Shown in pieces: positions 13,295-25,500 of a DNA stretch of 64,000 bases. How positions within the stretch are numbered: the stretch's first letter is position 1; each line of letters opens with the position of its first letter. This DNA comes from Sipunculus nudus (lineage: Eukaryota; Annelida; Sipuncula; Golfingiida; Sipunculidae). The notes under the pieces are model-generated. The model searched no databases. It had not been told where the DNA came from and was given only the letters and a program-made list of their open reading frames with translations. Both the position numbers and the translations under genes were made by a program. The DNA is taken from NCBI GenBank assembly GCA_026874595.1, contig CM049314.1:28283729-28347728 (forward strand), given 5' to 3'.

Positions 13295-13669
13295 AATTTC
13301 CCGGCATTCTAGAGCTTATACGGTTTTTATTTTTGTCCCAAGTTATGGCTACGCTATGGAAAGTTCGTCTATGCCATCCATTGTGTGATCATCGCGTTTC
13401 TTGCTTCGGACACACGTTCACCTCAAACGGAGCTAAAGTTGGGCAAGCTCAATCTGCACAGCTAACCCAGCTCTCAGGAATGTTTACAAATGGAGCATAG
13501 CTTTCACCAACGTATCACCACCACGTTCGCCAGTCCTCGCCAACGAACATCAAAATTGTAGAGGTACACGTTTGCCCAAACATCGGTAGGCCTAAAGGCC
13601 GGTCAAAACGTTGTAGTGTAAATCCTGCTTAAGTGAGTGACCCAGTTTTAGGTTAGCATGGAGATCTTG

Positions 13670-14843
13670 GTGATATCTAACAGTATGCCGAGTTTTGAAT
13701 TCATAGGACCATTATTTGGTTTCAAAACGGGCTAGTTTAACGCAAGGACCGACGGATGGATATTTGACTGTCGTGATAGCTCAGTTGACGTATAGTCAGT
13801 TGAGCTAATAATCTTGGCAATATATACTCCAGCGAAAACTAGGCCTACTCTTATAGTCTTGTATGTTAATATTTTTATAAAGTCTACTGGCATTCCTTGC
13901 ACATTTGTTCCCCTGCATGCTTGGGCCGATATACTCACCCCCCCCCCCCCCCCCCCATCATTCTAACATCCTTTGCTCTCCCCTGCTGTAAGTTCCCCTT
14001 ATTTGTAAGTTACAAAACATTACAGTTGATCGAATCGTAATTTGTGGGGTTATTATGCAAGGAAACAGCCTATAACGCAATTTCTGCAGCCGAGAATCTG
14101 TGTGTATATAAGTTATTAATTGAATCATAATTAATGTTTTCTTGCAAAATAACCCCACAAACAGCGAACCGAGCAACTGTGATAACATCCAGTGTACTTA
14201 CCATAGAGCTGATGCTAGACCATATGACAAAGCAATGGCTGATTCAGAGTATCACTTGTTTCTGGAAATCCCGCTATGGTTTACATCATGCTGTGGTCAC
14301 ATATTACGTAATAAAAAGAAGAAAACACTGGTACTTTCCTTGGCAAGAGCTAGTGTCGGGCCAGTATGGAAGGAAGTCGTATTAGATACAATGATTGTGA
14401 TCCGATGGACTTAAATTTCTACGAAATTTAAACATGAACAGAAAATATACGTGAAACGCCAGCCACAAGAAACACGCCATACTGATGACTGAAGAGGCAA
14501 ATTCTTATTGGTAGATTTTGGTGGGAACATGTGAAACGTCGACATTTACAAGATCGATAAGAAGACCAGGTAATGATCAACAACGCCAGCTCATTTCCAG
14601 TTTACTACAGCCAGTAAGTTCATGTGTATGAATATGAGTAGGAATATTACTAGGAACATACCATATACAGGTAAATTAAAATCCAGGTATACAAGTAATG
14701 ATTTTTGCCCAGATGTGTATTTGTATTGGCGTAGCCTGTTACTCTCAACAAGAGGACCTATTTACATTCACTCTGTGCTCATATCTGCATGGTTGATAGT
14801 GGTAAAAAAATAATTAAACAATACAGTGAAATTTTAATACTTA

Positions 14844-14896
<53 letters not shown>

Positions 14897-14943
14897 TATA
14901 TATATATATATACTTTTCTGTGGGCCCCTCTCCCATTTTTATA

Positions 14944-14997
<54 letters not shown>

Positions 14998-15000
14998 GAT
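13670..15000. other. segment present only in copy A (~1.33 kb)
   Basis: In copy B, GGAGATCTTG (to 25824) joins directly to a GTGTGTGTGTGTCACCATCC stretch that in copy A starts at 15001. The A-only part holds the end of a dispersed repeat with CAAGGACCGACGGATGG and CTCAGTTGACGTATAGTCAG (13670-13810), a C-run (13937-13956), an inverted repeat (14041-14161), and two (TA)n tracts (14849-14911, 14949-14994). The B breakpoint falls within the dispersed repeat, which favours deletion in B. Confidence 0.8.
14041..14161. repeat. 27-bp inverted repeat, arms 67 bp apart
   Basis: Arm 14041-14067 starts TTTGTGGGGTTATTATGCAA; arm 14135-14161 is its reverse complement with two mismatches. Present only in copy A. 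Could be the ends of a very short element or a hairpin. Confidence 0.7.
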
Positions 15001-15009
15001 GTGTGTCTG

Positions 15010-17100
15010 TGTGTCACCATCCGTTTCTCCATAACAAACAATAACAAACCTCACCTCGAACAAGAACAGGACCCCAAATAGCCGTTTCCTTCAGAAGGTA
15101 AATTGTAAAACAGGTATAGCTAAAACAAGTATTTCAAATATCGGAGCAAAATATCTGTTAATATTTTCCATCTGGTAGCATAGATAATCAACAGCTGTTA
15201 AGTATATAAACAAGACGTTGAGGTTTATATATATATAATTTAATCGAGATAAGGGCCTTAATGCTTTTAATCACAAGTAATCTCAGAGCTTTGTCAAAGT
15301 GAGCCACATATGCTCCTTCCTAGCAACTTATACATCAACTTTCCATGAACCCATTTAACCATAAAACAAAAAAGAAATGAAACCAAACACTTCTACATGG
15401 TCAATACAGACAAAATTCAACCAATGATGGATTGCTCTTTCCAAGGATGCTTATCTAGGCCTGTGGTATGATATTCTCATTGATAATTGACATTTTATCA
15501 ATTAACAAAATGCTAGTGTGTGGCACCATCCACAATATTCATATTTTTTTAATTTCTATAATGGGAGCTCGCGATTATATTCGTTTTGAGTACAGCAAAA
15601 AAGTAGTTGCCACTAAATCAGGTTTATAATGATCAATTATTTCAAAACAATGATAGTTAAATAATAAACACAGTTTGCTTTCACAATATTCAGCATGTCG
15701 GCACAACAGAGCCGTGAGTAAGCATACTTCAATCTGGTGTTAATGGACGGTATATAAACAACTGCAATGATCTGGTTTTCATCCTACGCTATTAGTTCAT
15801 TTCGGATTAATGCCAAAGTTTCTCCCGATAATGGTCCTTGCACACTGTCTTTCCATCTCCATTTCATGTGTTTTATACGTTGTTATGGTTGTGTGCGAGT
15901 AAAAACAGTCTACGTGTCTGCTTATCATAAGAGGACTGCTTTACCAGATGTCCGCTCTTGTGCAAACGTGACATCTCCCACACAAAGAGAAGATGCACGA
16001 AGAAGAACATTTGACCAATGGGTCATGACGCACAGCTGCAAAGCGAGGCCGATTATTGGCTGACATTCACAGCTTCTTGTCAACGACTTATCTGCCAATT
16101 TTGTCCAGACTTTGTATGATGGCAGAAATATAAATATCGGGATAAAGCACGGCTAATTAACGGTTATAGCACAGTAAATTAATGGTCTTAGTCAAAGTAT
16201 AAGATAAAATAGCTCCATCAGTCCTGTTCAAGTAAATAAACTTTTCATGACCAATGAGGTTACAATGTATTAAGGTAACATCAGACCACTGATAAGAAAC
16301 TGATAAAATTGTTGTGATTTCTAAGTATGTGGACAATAAAGTTGAAAAAAAAAAATCAGATGTATTCACTCTCACAGCCTTGCAGAGCAAAATACATCCC
16401 TGTAAATTTCATGCACAGGCCAACGATTTATAAGAACAGCAACCTACTTGGTGTTATATATGATGTTTGCTATCAATTTAAAATGTCTTGGAAACTGATC
16501 TTATTGCTGGAATACCATAACATATATCGGAAGGAGTTCCCATTTTTCCTTAAATTACGGATAAAACCCCACATAATCCCTATACTTCACACCATGATCC
16601 TATTGACTAACTCATACATGGGGCAACAATGGGATACAAACGGTTTCATGTATCCTACCTTTCAGTCACAATTAAGATCAGAGCATGAAATGTACCGACT
16701 GGAGAACAAAAGTAATAAACCAGGAATATAGATATGCTGTATATATACGTTCCCCCCCCCCCCCCCAATATCAATATGGGTCTTTACACAAGTAGGAACC
16801 ACAAATCAAAAGTCTGAAAATAAAGAAAGCAACCATAAGAGAAGTTACTCGTCTTGAACAAAAAAAGGAGGATAAGGTTCAACTTGTAACTTTGACCTGT
16901 TGACCCCAAAATCAAAAGAGTTCTTCCAAAATTAATTTTTAATATAAAGTGAAATAATCTAACACAAATAACCAATCCAACCAATAACCTTAATGAGAAT
17001 AATTATCATGGGTAGCCTTGACCTTTGATGTTCTGATATCATATTTGACAGGATTCTTCCCTTAGTGATGGCTAATACATGCGTGAAGTTGAAACATATA
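15010..17100. other. duplicated sequence with two conserved short open frames
   Basis: Open frames 15767-16063 (98 aa) and 16327-16731 (134 aa) are preserved in copy B (26593-26889; 27153-27554) with a 1-codon length change in a poly-A run in the second. No known domain or sensible exon boundaries were seen, so I treat them as chance frames. A C-run lies at 16750-16766. Confidence 0.45.
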
Positions 17101-17111
17101 CTGAAACATTT

Positions 17112-17430
17112 GGAGCGTTATTGCGTAATTTATCGGGCACTAGACTTGTGATCACAAGGCTAGTTTGTGGGTTCGCGTCCCATTCTTACCGCCGTCTGCG
17201 CCACGACGCCCAGGCAAGTCTTTACCACAAGGGTGCGCTCTCTTGACCAAGGAGTGAATAGGTACTGGTCATGGCAGGGAGGCAACTGTAAAACGAATAA
17301 CCTTCTAGTGCCTGATATGGCTGCTTGGGTTGAATGCTCCCCAGGGAGCCGAGAAAAGCTACAAGAATGGACAGGTCGAAAAGACCAGGAAGGCAAAGTG
17401 TAAAGTCGGATGAGACTGAAATTGTTGGTG
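17112..17430 (+). mobile_element. tRNA-headed SINE-like element, copy A
   Basis: The head TGCGTAATTTATCGGGCAC, then CTAGACTTGTGATCACAAGG and TGTGGGTTCGCGTCCC, has the order of a tRNA A box, anticodon arm and B box (GGTTCGCGTCC). The body includes GGCAGGGAGGCAAC and GGGAGCCGAGAAAAGCTACA. No coding capacity. It differs from its copy B counterpart by ~20 bp (AGGAAGGCAAAGTGTAAAGT near 17390). Confidence 0.7.
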
Positions 17431-18036
17431 ATATCAGACTATTAACCCCCACCTTTAACATATTAACAGCTGCACAGGTGATAATGACAGGTATCGACAG
17501 AAATTCCCATGTGCCGACGGATGAAATATTACACTGAAGATCAGAATTAATGTCATCCATTTTCAATTTCCTCTGAGAACTTGGCTTAAGCAATTTGTGT
17601 ATCATATTTGAAAGCAAAAAAGTATGCAACACTTCAAAAGTTAGGAGACTCCCATAGATACTTTATTTTAGTTGATTAGACCTTGAAGATTAATGTTAAA
17701 GTCAACCATCTTTGTTCCTGTCCCAAGAAAACTGCTGCAACAATGTATTATAGATGAAGAAAAGTGTACAAGAATTAAAAAGTTATGGAGTTCACAATCA
17801 TATATTTTGGCTGATTGGACATTCAATATCAAGGACAAGGTCTTTAGTGTTCGAACTCATTTGAAAATTTAATTGAAACAAATAATGCGTATTAAATTTG
17901 ACGGGAACATATGCAGTACTTATAGTTACCATGGTATTCATGATAAATCCTATATTTCTGCAGATGTTACCTTGAAGATCATGGTCATCAAAGTTCGAGA
18001 TCCTGGGAGAAATTGATCGAGAACATTCATTTATAA

Positions 18037-18040
<4 letters not shown>

Positions 18041-18084
<44 letters not shown>
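18041..18084. repeat. (TA)n microsatellite, copy A
   Basis: Pure TA run; the counterpart in copy B is 28842-28893. Confidence 0.9.
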
Positions 18085-18088
<4 letters not shown>

Positions 18089-19089
18089 TCAAATTTGAGG
18101 GGGAAACCTGTAATACTACAAAACTTTCTAGGCCTTACGGTTATAAAGTATATGCCCTGATTATGAATGACATGATGGTAGGATGATGGACGAAGACCAG
18201 TCGCTGTTACTCAGGATAAATGAAACTGAGCTCAACTAAAAACAGAAGCAACACCGTTTAGGTTTAAAATCTGCAGTACGGCCACAAGGTGGCGTTCATA
18301 CTATGTTTTGCATCACTGATCGCGCCTGATGCAAGTTAAATGATATTTTGGATAATACAATATGATGAAAACACTACGCTTTATGCATATTTAACATACC
18401 TTGCACGTTAAAAGGTCCTTTCTGCAAGCCATAAACTCTTCTTCCTCTCAGTGTTGATTAGATCAGACATAAACCCAACCGTTATGTGATTTGTCATCCA
18501 GCTTTTTGGGTTATCTTTTAGGGTTTTCAACAGTAACCGTGCTTTTTTTTAATTATGATGTCAGATAAACATCAAATGGTAACAATTTATGCCAACAAAG
18601 TAACCACGTTATGGCTGTTACTGTGGTCATATCACTGCTTACGTCAATTTAAGTGGCCTAATTATGATATTAACTTAATTTAGGATATTTGTATACGTGC
18701 CCGTTTTTCTCTTATTACCATTCTTTCAACCCCGAATACACAACTCAGTATGCACAAAACAAGGTGTTAATCCCATCTATCTTGTAACAAATTATTTCCT
18801 GTGCTATGTACAAGTTGAATTTTGTCAGGTAATTCAGGTGAGACATGCATGTACTCATGCTGTCAGATATTTTACAAAAGTGCAGTTGGATATACCAATG
18901 TACTGAATTATAACTGAACTTGTCTTTCCATGGAAGATGTGGTTAAAGGGACGTATTCAGGCGCAATATCACATCTATTTTTTCACACTATCAGTTCAGG
19001 TTTGCTTCATGCAAAAGTTTTTCAGCAAAACCATTCCAACACACAATCTCAGTACCTCACATACGGCGCGGTTTAACACCTAGTTATGG

Positions 19090-20035
19090 CTCACGGTCTA
19101 GCTCTTTTTCTCGGATCTCATGGTCTCGTCACGGATATCATGTCTCAGATTTCAAGGTCTCGTCTCAGGTCTCATGGCCTTGAGTCTCATGGTCTCGTCT
19201 CAGGTCTCATGGTATTGGTCTCGGGCCTCATGGTTTTGGTCTTTTTCTCGGATCTCATGGTCTCGTCTCGGATATCATGGTTTATAATCTCATGGTCTCA
19301 GTCTTGATCTCCGATCTCATGGTCTCATTTTGGAAATCATGGTATATATGGGGACTCATGGTTTTGGATATCATGGTATATCTTGGGAATCATGGTCTTG
19401 GTCTCGGATTTCATTGTCCTGTTTCGGATCCCATGGTCTGGTGTCGGATCTCATGGTCTTGGTCCTTTTCTCGGATCTCATGATCTTGTCACGGATATCA
19501 TGATTTCGGATCTCGTCTCAGTCTTGGTCTCTGATCTCATGGTCTCGGACCTCATGGTCTCATCTCGGGTTTCATGGTCTTGGTCTCGGAATGCATGGTC
19601 TCGGTCTTTTTCCTTGATCTCATGGCTCGTCACGGATATCATGGTCTCGGATCTCATGGTCTCAGCCTTGGTCTCGGAACTCATGGTCTCGCCTCGGGTC
19701 TCATGGTCTTGGTCTCGGATCTCATGGTCTCAGTCTTGGTCTCGGATCTCATGGTCTTGTCTCGCATATCATGGTCTCCAATTTCTGGGTCTCAGTCTCG
19801 AACCTCATCTCGGATATCGAGATCTCGGATCTGATGGTTTCGGTCTTGATTTCAGATTTGATGGGGCTTGGTATCAATTCTGATGGTCTCGTCTCGTCTA
19901 TCATGGTCTTGAAATTTATGGTCTTGGATCCCGTTGGTCTCTGTCTTTTTTTACTCGGCCTCGGATTTTGTGGTCTTGGTCTCAATTTTGGTCTCGTATT
20001 ATCAGGTCTTGGCCACGTCACTTTAATTGTTTGAC
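19090..20035 (+). repeat. minisatellite, second part (start of copy B)
   Basis: Same GGTCTCGGATCTCATGG-type repeat as 7383-8240, duplicated with the segment. It gained about 35 bp (around 19350-19385) and about 31 bp (around 19700-19730) relative to copy A. Forward and reverse frames remain largely open. Confidence 0.92.
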
Positions 20036-20579
20036 TTTTTTTTCCATGACGCACAGAAATTTTATTTTTCGCTGCAAAACACCCACATTAAATCAACTGT
20101 GCGTTATTACTTTGTTGATGTGCCATTCAGGATCAAAATTACCTCACGGGACAAAATAATTTGAACAAATACGCTGCTGTTTTCAATCATATGCAGGTTA
20201 AATTATTTCGTTGTATGTTCATCAATTTGACATTTTATGTAATTCTAGCTGGGTAACTTAGTACCAAAACTTTCTTTAAGATATTTAAAAATACAAAAAA
20301 TGTATAGTCACCTTTAATGAACTGACTTCGAAATATATTGGAACATATTATTGCCATAAAATTTTATATAATACAAACACAAGCGGATATTGTAAAATAA
20401 GATTCAGTTTATGTCTTAAAATCGATGGGACGAAAACGAAACTGCTTTCAGTACTTACAGGCTATTAATTCCAAATGTGTAATGGAAACCGTGCTGTGTC
20501 ATCAAAGTTTGCCAAATTGCGAACAGTTATATTTTGCATATTCGCAGTCGGAAAGCGTTTCTGGTTCTTGTCATATGTG

Positions 20580-20581
<2 letters not shown>

Positions 20582-20648
<67 letters not shown>
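20582..20648. repeat. (TA)n(GA)n microsatellite, copy B
   Basis: Counterpart of 8819-8892, with a longer TA part and shorter GA part. Confidence 0.92.
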
Positions 20649-20650
<2 letters not shown>

Positions 20651-21529
20651 GCGATGTTCCTTCCGTATCGTTTTAGTTATGATAGCAACCAATATGATAA
20701 ACGATATCGTATTTGGCAGCTGCCACTCAAAAAATAGTGGCAAATGTGCATGACGCCCGGCTGATTAGCTTGAATTAATATTGACACACCATTTTTTATA
20801 TATTCAATTGCGTAGTTCTTAGACTTTATGGGAACAGAGTGGCAGGAGAGAATAGGTGAACAGGTGATGGCTGAGAGAGCTGTCTGATATTAACTAAAAA
20901 TCAGCAAAGAACGTTCTTTAATACATTCTTTCTGTGGCGAATATCGGTAGCTGGTCAGAGTTGCCTCAGTATTGTAGTTCGGGTGGTATTTTATTAATGT
21001 GGAAACAATGCTTCAGGAATCTTTGAGATAACTAATCTGGAATATATTCACACGAACAACTGTGAACATCAGGACTTCTCAGTTGATGAAATGCGCAAAG
21101 GGATGGGGGTGGGATTTACATAGTTAATAACACTTCCATGGCCACCTATCTTTCTGTCACAAGCTGCCGTCTTGTGCTGAGATTACTTATGTAAAGGTTT
21201 ATGTTATATATATGTAAGTTCCATGAGTCATGACGCACTGAAGAATAAAAGCCACGTATATAGATACCGCCTCCATCTAACTTGCGATTTACAATGAGAG
21301 TTTACCAAAACCTGTCAGTATGCAATTTTCACCAAATTCTGGGGGTCACGATTTGTGCCCTCCTAAGAGTTTGACTGTTAACTAGGCCTGTTTTTTTAAA
21401 CACGAGACGCAGGGACCTAGCATTCAGTCTTGGATGAGATTGGCAAACACTAGATAAACTCGAAAGTGTGGTCAGACATAAGTGGAGTCAAATAAAGCTT
21501 AAATCACCATGTAGTTAAAAAACAAGGAA

Positions 21530-21595
21530 CCCATGGGTCACGTCGCTCAGCTGAATTTTTGAAAATGTTTGCAAATGCAAAACTTATTTCTTTTG

Positions 21596-21647
<52 letters not shown>

Positions 21648-22545
21648 CAGTATTTTAAAAGTAAGAGGAAATGGCCCTGCTTACTGGTGATAATCAAACA
21701 TTAAACATATGTTTGCTGACCTAATACTGTGCAGTAGTTCTTGGACCACTTAGAGAGTGTATTTCTCTAATTTCTATAGTTTTTTTGCCTATTTATGAGA
21801 TCGTCATATGACAGCAATCATCTCAGTGCATCAGCAGTGGTATCATCCAGTGTCCCGTAACCTGGTATGTTTATTGATCATAAGCGGATGCTCTATAGTA
21901 ATGACCCTGTCCGTCCTTGTGTTCGTCTTAGCGTCTGTCTGTCCATACGTCTGCCCACAAATTCGTTTCCAGAAGATAACTCAAGTTTGGATTGACAAAT
22001 ATATTCCAAACTTGACTTAAATATGGCCCACCAATAAGGCAAAAACCTCACAGAACCCTGTTATTTAAAAGGCTATGGATGCATATAAGCCAAACATTTC
22101 ATTCCAAACATTCCATCTTGCGCATATATCCGACCGCCAATAGGGGAAAAACCTAATTATATTTCGGGTCACCAGTCAAAGGTCAAGGTCACAGGTTCCA
22201 TATGTCCACATATTTGTTTCCCGATGAAACTCCAGTTTGGATAAACATATAGATTGCAAATTTGACTAAGGCCTACATATGGCCCACTAATAATGCAAGA
22301 ACCCTTTTAATTTTGGGGTCATGAGTTCAAAGTTTAAGGTCACAAGGACCCATCTCTGAAATTGTGGATGTATTTTGAGCCAAATTCATCATCCCTAACC
22401 TACCATCTTCCACGTACTGCTTACCTGCCAAAAAGGGGATAACCTTATGGATTTGGGGGTCACACAGTCAAGGGTCAAGGTCACAGGGCCCGTCCGTTCA
22501 AAGGTAAAGGTCACAACACCCACAGTTTGAAAAAAGCTTATAAAA
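21530..22545 (+). repeat. AGGTCAAGGTCACAG-type interspersed repeat, copy B (longer)
   Basis: Counterpart of 9774-10235 with a (TA)n tract at 21595-21644 and ~545 extra bp (21677-22222). The extra part contains its own GATAACTCAAGTTTGGATTG, TATGGCCCACCAATAAGGCA and CAAAGGTCAAGGTCACAGG blocks, so copy B holds two successive units. The open frame 21808-22020 lies here and is not a gene. Confidence 0.75.
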
Positions 22546-25500
22546 ATATAATTATAGACACTTTCTGCTGAGCGTTGAGATCCATTGGTCTCTAGTTTAC
22601 AATGTATGGCCGATTATTAACAAAAGTAAAAGGCATAAAAATTCAGACCCCGTCTTAAGCAGCAGTTGAACTTTCCCCGAGGATGTAGAGAAGTGTAACC
22701 TTACGTGCTAAACAAAAACAACCCTCGTGTTTGGATGTATCACTCCGTTCATGCGAAGACTCACATAAATCTGACATCTGAATAGTTTTTGTTTTACCTC
22801 ACATATTGCATGCACTAATAAAATACGCGGTGTCAGCCCGGACGGGGCATAAGCAGGATGTGTATGTATTGATGAACAGTCTATATAAATTATTATTGAT
22901 TATACTGAAGGAGAAGTGCCTTTGATATCGGCCCTTTGACACTAACTGCGATGCGTGCCTTTTGCCTCTTGAAATAAATGTGTTCAAGTGCTGTTTTTGG
23001 TATATTTCATGTCAATTTATAGTTTGCGCTATTGAAATAATGTGAACCATATCGTTGGAACGTCAGGTCATGGCATCTCAAAGCAGATTTAGGTATGACA
23101 AAGGGGTTTGCAGCATAATTATAACCATCCTTAACTCTTCATACTCACAAATTGTAGGCTTGGTGACAATAAGGTATTCACTTGCCGCACTGCCTATCCA
23201 CTGTCAACAATTTTTGACACATTTGTAGCTATAACAGACATCTTGTTCTCCTCGCTGGGTCAAGATGTTGACAAGTTCTAATGGATGCTGGATACAGGAA
23301 CCTCCGTGATAAATGGTTTAATGCTGTTAAAACGGATGCTTTTTCGAATAAATATTTAATAGCCCGGCGTCAAAATACAATGCAAGTCTTTACCGGTTTA
23401 CGACATCAGTACCTGAGGAGCCCGGCTGCAGGATGCAGATTGGACTTTATAAAACCGACTTACCATTACATATGCTAATGTGCAGATGTATATGTGCACT
23501 TGTTAGAGGTGCTATGTTTCAAAGCGATGATATGCCTCAATAACTGATCGAGATGTTGTGTGTTTTTCTGAATACGAACGCAAGATGCCGTAGTGGATTC
23601 TAAATTGCTTCACACCGAGGTGACCCGTCGTTTGAAGCTCCAACAGCACTACTCTCTCTCTCTCAAGATTTTCCTCTGGAGCCGTCAAGCGAATATGCTA
23701 AATGTACGATATTCTCTAGACAAGACTTCCGCATTATATTATGTCTATTTGCCCGGTGTTTAAGCTTGAATTTAAATAAGGCCACAAACCCATTTCTTTT
23801 CCACTGTAGACACCCCCGTTCCATAAAGAGTACTATTGATGGAATATCTATGGCCATTATGAATAAGTAGCCCATCAGTGAACACGCGACACTGAAGTTG
23901 AACCAAGAACGAATGGTTGCTGCAAAGAGCTGTTTTTAATGCACAGGATGTTTTTAGTGGCATGGCAAAAATAGTTTTTATCAAGATATATACTGGGAGT
24001 AGCAAACAGGCAGGAGAGACTGCAACGCTCGACTGCAAATTTGATTGTTCTGTCCCTATATTTGTGATTAATGTCCAGCCAAATGGACGGGAGTCAGATA
24101 ATAGCCATGTCATAGTTCAGATGACCTTTAGTCGCCTAGGCCAATAAAGTGTTTAATGAGTAAACACAATGTTTCAGGACAATCTATGGACCCATAAATT
24201 CCGTAACAGGCTATCAAAGACGCTAGTACAAATGCATCAAATATGAAAATGATTGAAGGTGGCACTACCAGATTGTTCAACTAACAAATCTTTGTATTAC
24301 CAATGGGCATAAAAAATTGAAGTTCAGACCATGACTTCACTGCTGTGAGAATATATTGAATGCTTTAATTATGCAACCTCAAAATACAAGAAGAAATGCA
24401 TAATATCAAAAAAAATATCGCTCATGGTGATCTCATTCCAAGCCTTCTAGGGTATACCATCAGTACCTGTCTAGAGTTTATGTTGTAATGCTGTCATTGC
24501 TGTATCTATTAGCCTTCATTCATCCCTAAATAAAAGATAACACAGCGGATGTAATTAATTTGTCATCCTCAAAGCGAGAAATCCTAAATTTATAAAAAAA
24601 AATAAAAAGCTATAGTTGATGGCGTCACAAGTTTATTGCGGGACAAAGTACACCATTTTGCAAACAAAAGTCTTAACTCCTTTACTGCTAAAAGGGGTGT
24701 TTTCACTGTTTTACTAAACAAAAACAAAACACAGTGACCGCATGCAGGTTTTCATGGAGTTACCAATGTTCTTTAAAGATCTGGAGAGAGGACGGGGAGG
24801 CTGGGGGGTTCTTATAGACAGTATAATGATGCTCATTGCCGCACAGTCGCTTTGAGCTATCATGCCTCAAACCTAGATCTCATTCCCAGGACATGGGTTG
24901 GAGACTGACCTGTGTATAAACTCAAGAAATAGTTTCAGTTTTACTCTTTTCCACTTCAGTTGTTTGTTCGTGCACAATAAGCAATGACCGTGTGAGCGAT
25001 TATTCTAGAGTTTTTTTTTTTTCATCACAACGTTTCACATTGCATAGATTTCTGCTCACCTATCTATTTTATTCGGAGACCTCTCCGCGCTGTACAGAGC
25101 TGCCGCTGCAAATACTATACTGAATTAATGGCTGGGCATTTTTGCGGTGCTGCAAAGCGGACAAAGTTGACCTTTGGCAGCTTTGTTTTGCAGCGCCGCA
25201 CAGCGCGGCGCAGCGCAGCGTTCGGTGTGGCAGGGCCTTTAGATTCTGAAGTGAAAAATGGCTTCTTGAGCCAGTAACAACTATGTCTGCAAGGATTTGT
25301 ACCTGTAGACGCCTTTCACCCTTTAACATGGACTCGTCCACATATTAGCCGACATCATGATTTTTAGCACCCACACAAACTGTAACCGTTAGGCCTAGAA
25401 TCTTATAACACAACATCCAAGGAGGTTCTTGCCTATATTGGCAAGCGAGTTGTATTTCCCGGCATTCTAGAGCTTATACGTTTTTTTTTGTCCCAAGTTA

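Larger units (their letters stand above)
7383..19089 (+). repeat. tandem segmental duplication, copy A (11.7 kb)
   Basis: The whole segment recurs, in the same orientation, as 19090-29894. Matching landmarks: minisatellite part 7386/19093, TA-GA microsatellite 8819/20582, the SINE-like element ~17112/~27933, the TA tract 18041/28842. Copy A ends at TTATGG and runs straight into copy B. Long stretches are nearly identical (for example 11340-11820 against 23650-24130). Copy A alone has ~13143-13294 and ~13670-15000; it lacks ~545 bp present in copy B at 21677-22222. Confidence 0.95.

Noticed and set aside
16327-16731. A 134-aa open frame preserved in copy B (27153-27554)
   Set aside because: No motif, and the copies are too similar for preservation to mean selection; a poly-A length change removed one codon.
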